DNA from: UBA1268 sp965662195
Lineage (GTDB): Bacteria; Planctomycetota; Planctomycetia; Pirellulales; UBA1268
Direction of reading: 5' to 3'
Length of the DNA: 64,000 bases
Assembly: GCA_965662195.1 (NCBI GenBank)
Contig: CBFIHA010000001.1
Location: 1 to 64,000 of the forward strand
A program made the translations under genes and the position numbers. Below, in pieces: positions 63,572 to 64,000 of the stretch (position 1 is its first letter; every line of letters starts with the position of its first letter). The notes beneath the pieces were generated by a model, which saw only the letters and a program-made list of their open reading frames with translations, searched no databases and was not told where the DNA came from.

Positions 63572-64000
63572 TCAGCCTTGCGGGAAATAGTCCGGCTCGT
63601 TGCCCACTTTCCACTTGATGTTGCAGCCGATGCTCGGCTTTTGTGGCTCAGGGAGGGGCTGTCCGGAGAGCACCGCATCGATGGCCTGGCGGAGATCGGC
63701 CCCGGTGACCGGAATTCCGCTGTCGGGACGGCTGTCATCGAGCTGCCCGCGGTAGACCAGCCTGCGGTCGGCGTCAAAGAGAAAAAAGTCGGGGGTGCAG
63801 GCGGCGTGGTAGGCCTTGGCGACTTCCTGCGTTTCGTCGTAGAGATAGGGAAAGCAGTAGCCTCGCTCCTCACTCTCCCGCACCATCTGCTCGGGGGAGT
63901 CGGCTGGGTGCGTCGCCACATCGTTTGAACTGATCGCGACAACACCGATTCCCTGGGGCAGATAATCGTGGCCGATCGCAGCCAACTGGTCAGCCACATG
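63572..64000 (-). CDS. partial thioredoxin-fold (redoxin) protein
   Basis: The C-terminal 142 residues of a minus-strand gene are present; its 5' part lies beyond the right edge. They read HVADQLAAIGHDYLPQGIGVVAISSNDVATHPADSPEQM, then CTPDFFLFDADRRLVYRGQLDDSRPDSGIPVTGADLRQAIDAVLSGQ. The TPDFFLFD-x-YRGQLDDSRP pattern is that of AhpC/TSA-type redoxins with a cis-Pro. A CxxC or single Cys would be in the missing N-terminal part. It converges on csrA. Confidence 0.8.
   Translation of the reverse strand, partial: HVADQLAAIGHDYLPQGIGVVAISSNDVATHPADSPEQMVRESEERGYCFPYLYDETQEVAKAYHAACTPDFFLFDADRRLVYRGQLDDSRPDSGIPVTGADLRQAIDAVLSGQPLPEPQKPSIGCNIKWKVGNEPDYFPQG

Overview
The window is GC-rich, Gram-negative-type bacterial chromosome and most probably comes from a planctomycete (Planctomycetota, Pirellulales-like). 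That assignment is an inference from gene content: a glucuronoyl-esterase-like domain fused to DUF1080, a secreted ThuA protein, an HTTM protein, a bacillithiol-type deacetylase, LpxA and an LptF/G permease, and a FliW-CsrA pair outside any flagellar locus. A run of 10 Ns at 24739-24748 marks a scaffold join, so the sequence on its two sides may not be truly adjacent.

Layout. 1-6.1 kb: a partial gene at the left edge, an HdeD-like membrane protein, and secreted catabolic or envelope proteins (amidohydrolase, esterase-DUF1080 fusion, ThuA, outer-membrane beta-barrel). 6.4-21 kb: a compact natural-product locus. It holds a MacB/FtsX-type permease, a 3,552-residue PKS-NRPS (KS-AT-DH-ER-KR-ACP-C-A-PCP-TE), a LolD/MacB-type ABC ATPase, an unrecognised secreted protein and a Sfp-type phosphopantetheinyl transferase. 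Synthase, pantetheinylation and export therefore lie in about 15 kb. 21-23.2 kb: an S49-family lipoprotein that appears to lack both catalytic residues, and a secreted unknown.

23.3-31.2 kb: an integrative element bounded by a perfect 49-bp direct repeat derived from the 5' half of a tRNA-Arg(TCT) gene. It carries a tyrosine integrase, a P27-type small terminase subunit, a family A DNA polymerase with an exonuclease domain, an excisionase-like HTH protein, several small unknowns in a tightly coupled minus-strand operon, and an AT-rich PDZ cargo gene. No large terminase, portal, capsid or tail gene is visible, so the visible part resembles a phage satellite. The assembly gap lies inside it, so this reading is provisional.

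31.4-44.2 kb: a trypsin-like secreted protease, then six minus-strand genes for both 2-oxoacid dehydrogenase complexes in the order lpd, aceE, aceF, sucA, sucB, lpd. 44.3-47.6 kb: an HTTM protein, tRNA-Leu(TAG), a TPR protein and LpxA. 47.8-52.8 kb: a four-gene Wsp-like chemosensory core (CheW, CheR-TPR, CheW with a Cys-rich N-terminus, CheA-REC) with no receptor, CheB or diguanylate cyclase beside it. 52.7-64 kb: amidase, M32 carboxypeptidase, BshB1-like deacetylase, a small unknown, XerC-like recombinase, NarL-type response regulator, HemC, ComF, LptF/G permease, FliW, CsrA and a partial thioredoxin-fold protein.

Non-coding features of note are two 108-bp intergenic repeats (79/108 identical) on either side of lpxA, a hairpin repeat apparently inserted in frame in the NRPS adenylation domain with a related copy just downstream of the synthase, and the tRNA/att arrangement that gives the tRNA-Arg gene a new upstream region.
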